This document shows, in pieces, positions 5,223-5,437 of a stretch of 5,437 nucleotides of DNA (positions are counted from its first letter, which is position 1; each line of letters begins with the position of its first letter). Origin of the DNA: Pseudomonas sp. (lineage in GTDB: Bacteria > Pseudomonadota > Gammaproteobacteria > Pseudomonadales > Pseudomonadaceae); assembly GCA_003523465.1 (NCBI GenBank), contig DQAA01000346.1, positions 1 through 5,437 on the forward strand, given 5' to 3'. The translations under genes and the position numbers were made by a program. The notes under the pieces are model-generated. The model ran no database searches. It saw only the letters and a program-made list of their open reading frames with translations, and was not told where the DNA came from.

Positions 5223-5437
5223 ATGAGTCGTGAAGCTTTGCAGGAATCGCTGTCCGCGGTGATGGATAACGAAGCGGACGAACTGGAGTTGCGTCGGGTA
5301 CTGAGTGCCTCCGACGACCCCGAAACCCGTGCGACCTGGTCGCGTTACCAGGTAGCCCGTGCAGCGATGCACAAGGAACTGCTGATGCCCAAGCTGGACA
5401 TCGCCTCGGCAGTCTCCGCCGCGCTGGCCGACGAGGC
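5223..5437 (+). CDS. mucA: MucA, anti-sigma factor of AlgU, N-terminal part
   Basis: Only the first 71 codons are in the window; the family is about 194 residues. MucA is an inner-membrane protein whose cytoplasmic N-terminus binds AlgU and keeps it from DNA; regulated proteolysis by AlgW and MucP frees the sigma factor. The visible part is the RseA-like sigma-binding domain: MSREALQESLSAVMDNEAD at the start, then ELELRRVLS (20-28), and TWSRYQVARAAM (38-49). The membrane span and periplasmic domain lie beyond the right edge, so the common mucoid frameshift region cannot be checked. AGAGGA (5211-5216) precedes the ATG by 6 nt, and the gap to algU is 31 nt. Confidence 0.95.
   Translation, partial: MSREALQESLSAVMDNEADELELRRVLSASDDPETRATWSRYQVARAAMHKELLMPKLDIASAVSAALADE

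Noticed and set aside
1..5437. CRISPR array, insertion sequence, tRNA, prophage or defence system
   Set aside because: No regularly spaced repeats, transposase, terminal repeats or tRNA cloverleaf were seen. The gene order is that of core Pseudomonas chromosome.

Overview
This window is a chromosomal segment of a gammaproteobacterium, almost certainly a Pseudomonas species other than P. aeruginosa. The GC-rich sequence carries the gene block HDOD protein - ygfZ - (divergent) - sdhE - ygfX - (convergent) - nadB - (divergent) - algU - mucA. The near-textbook AlgU and the start of MucA downstream of it point to Pseudomonas, because enterics carry rpoE/rseA at this place. The species cannot be fixed from the window.

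Layout. Positions 1-742 (minus) hold the N-terminal 247 residues of an HDOD-domain protein that runs off the left edge. Positions 802-1731 (minus) are ygfZ, the folate-binding iron-sulfur cluster protein, 59 nt upstream of the HDOD gene and probably co-transcribed with it. Positions 1732-1875 are a divergent promoter region. Positions 1876-2130 (plus) are sdhE, the FAD assembly factor. Positions 2114-2566 (plus) are ygfX, a small membrane protein that starts with GTG inside the end of sdhE. Positions 2535-4151 (minus) are nadB, L-aspartate oxidase, whose 3' end overlaps that of ygfX by 32 nt. Positions 4152-4609 are a 458-nt gene-free region that contains most of the regulatory structure. Positions 4610-5191 (plus) are algU, the envelope-stress sigma factor, and 5223 to the right edge is the start of mucA, its anti-sigma factor.

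How the genes work together. SdhE attaches FAD to the succinate dehydrogenase flavoprotein, NadB is itself an FAD enzyme starting NAD synthesis, and YgfZ supports Fe-S enzymes, so the left two thirds serve flavin, Fe-S and NAD cofactor metabolism. The right third is the AlgU/MucA envelope-stress and alginate switch.

The most interesting part is the algU leader. Two AlgU-type promoters are visible (GAACTT-N17-TCCAT at 4332 and GAACTT-N16-TCTAT at 4524). Between them lies a hairpin plus T-run that looks like an intrinsic terminator (4448-4478), so the distal promoter would make a short, structured RNA of about 114 nt or be attenuated. The first part of that RNA has three segments that can pair in two mutually exclusive ways. 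Immediately before the algU start codon a perfect 9-bp hairpin buries the Shine-Dalgarno sequence. Together these suggest post-initiation control of algU at both transcription and translation. This is read from the sequence and not tested.
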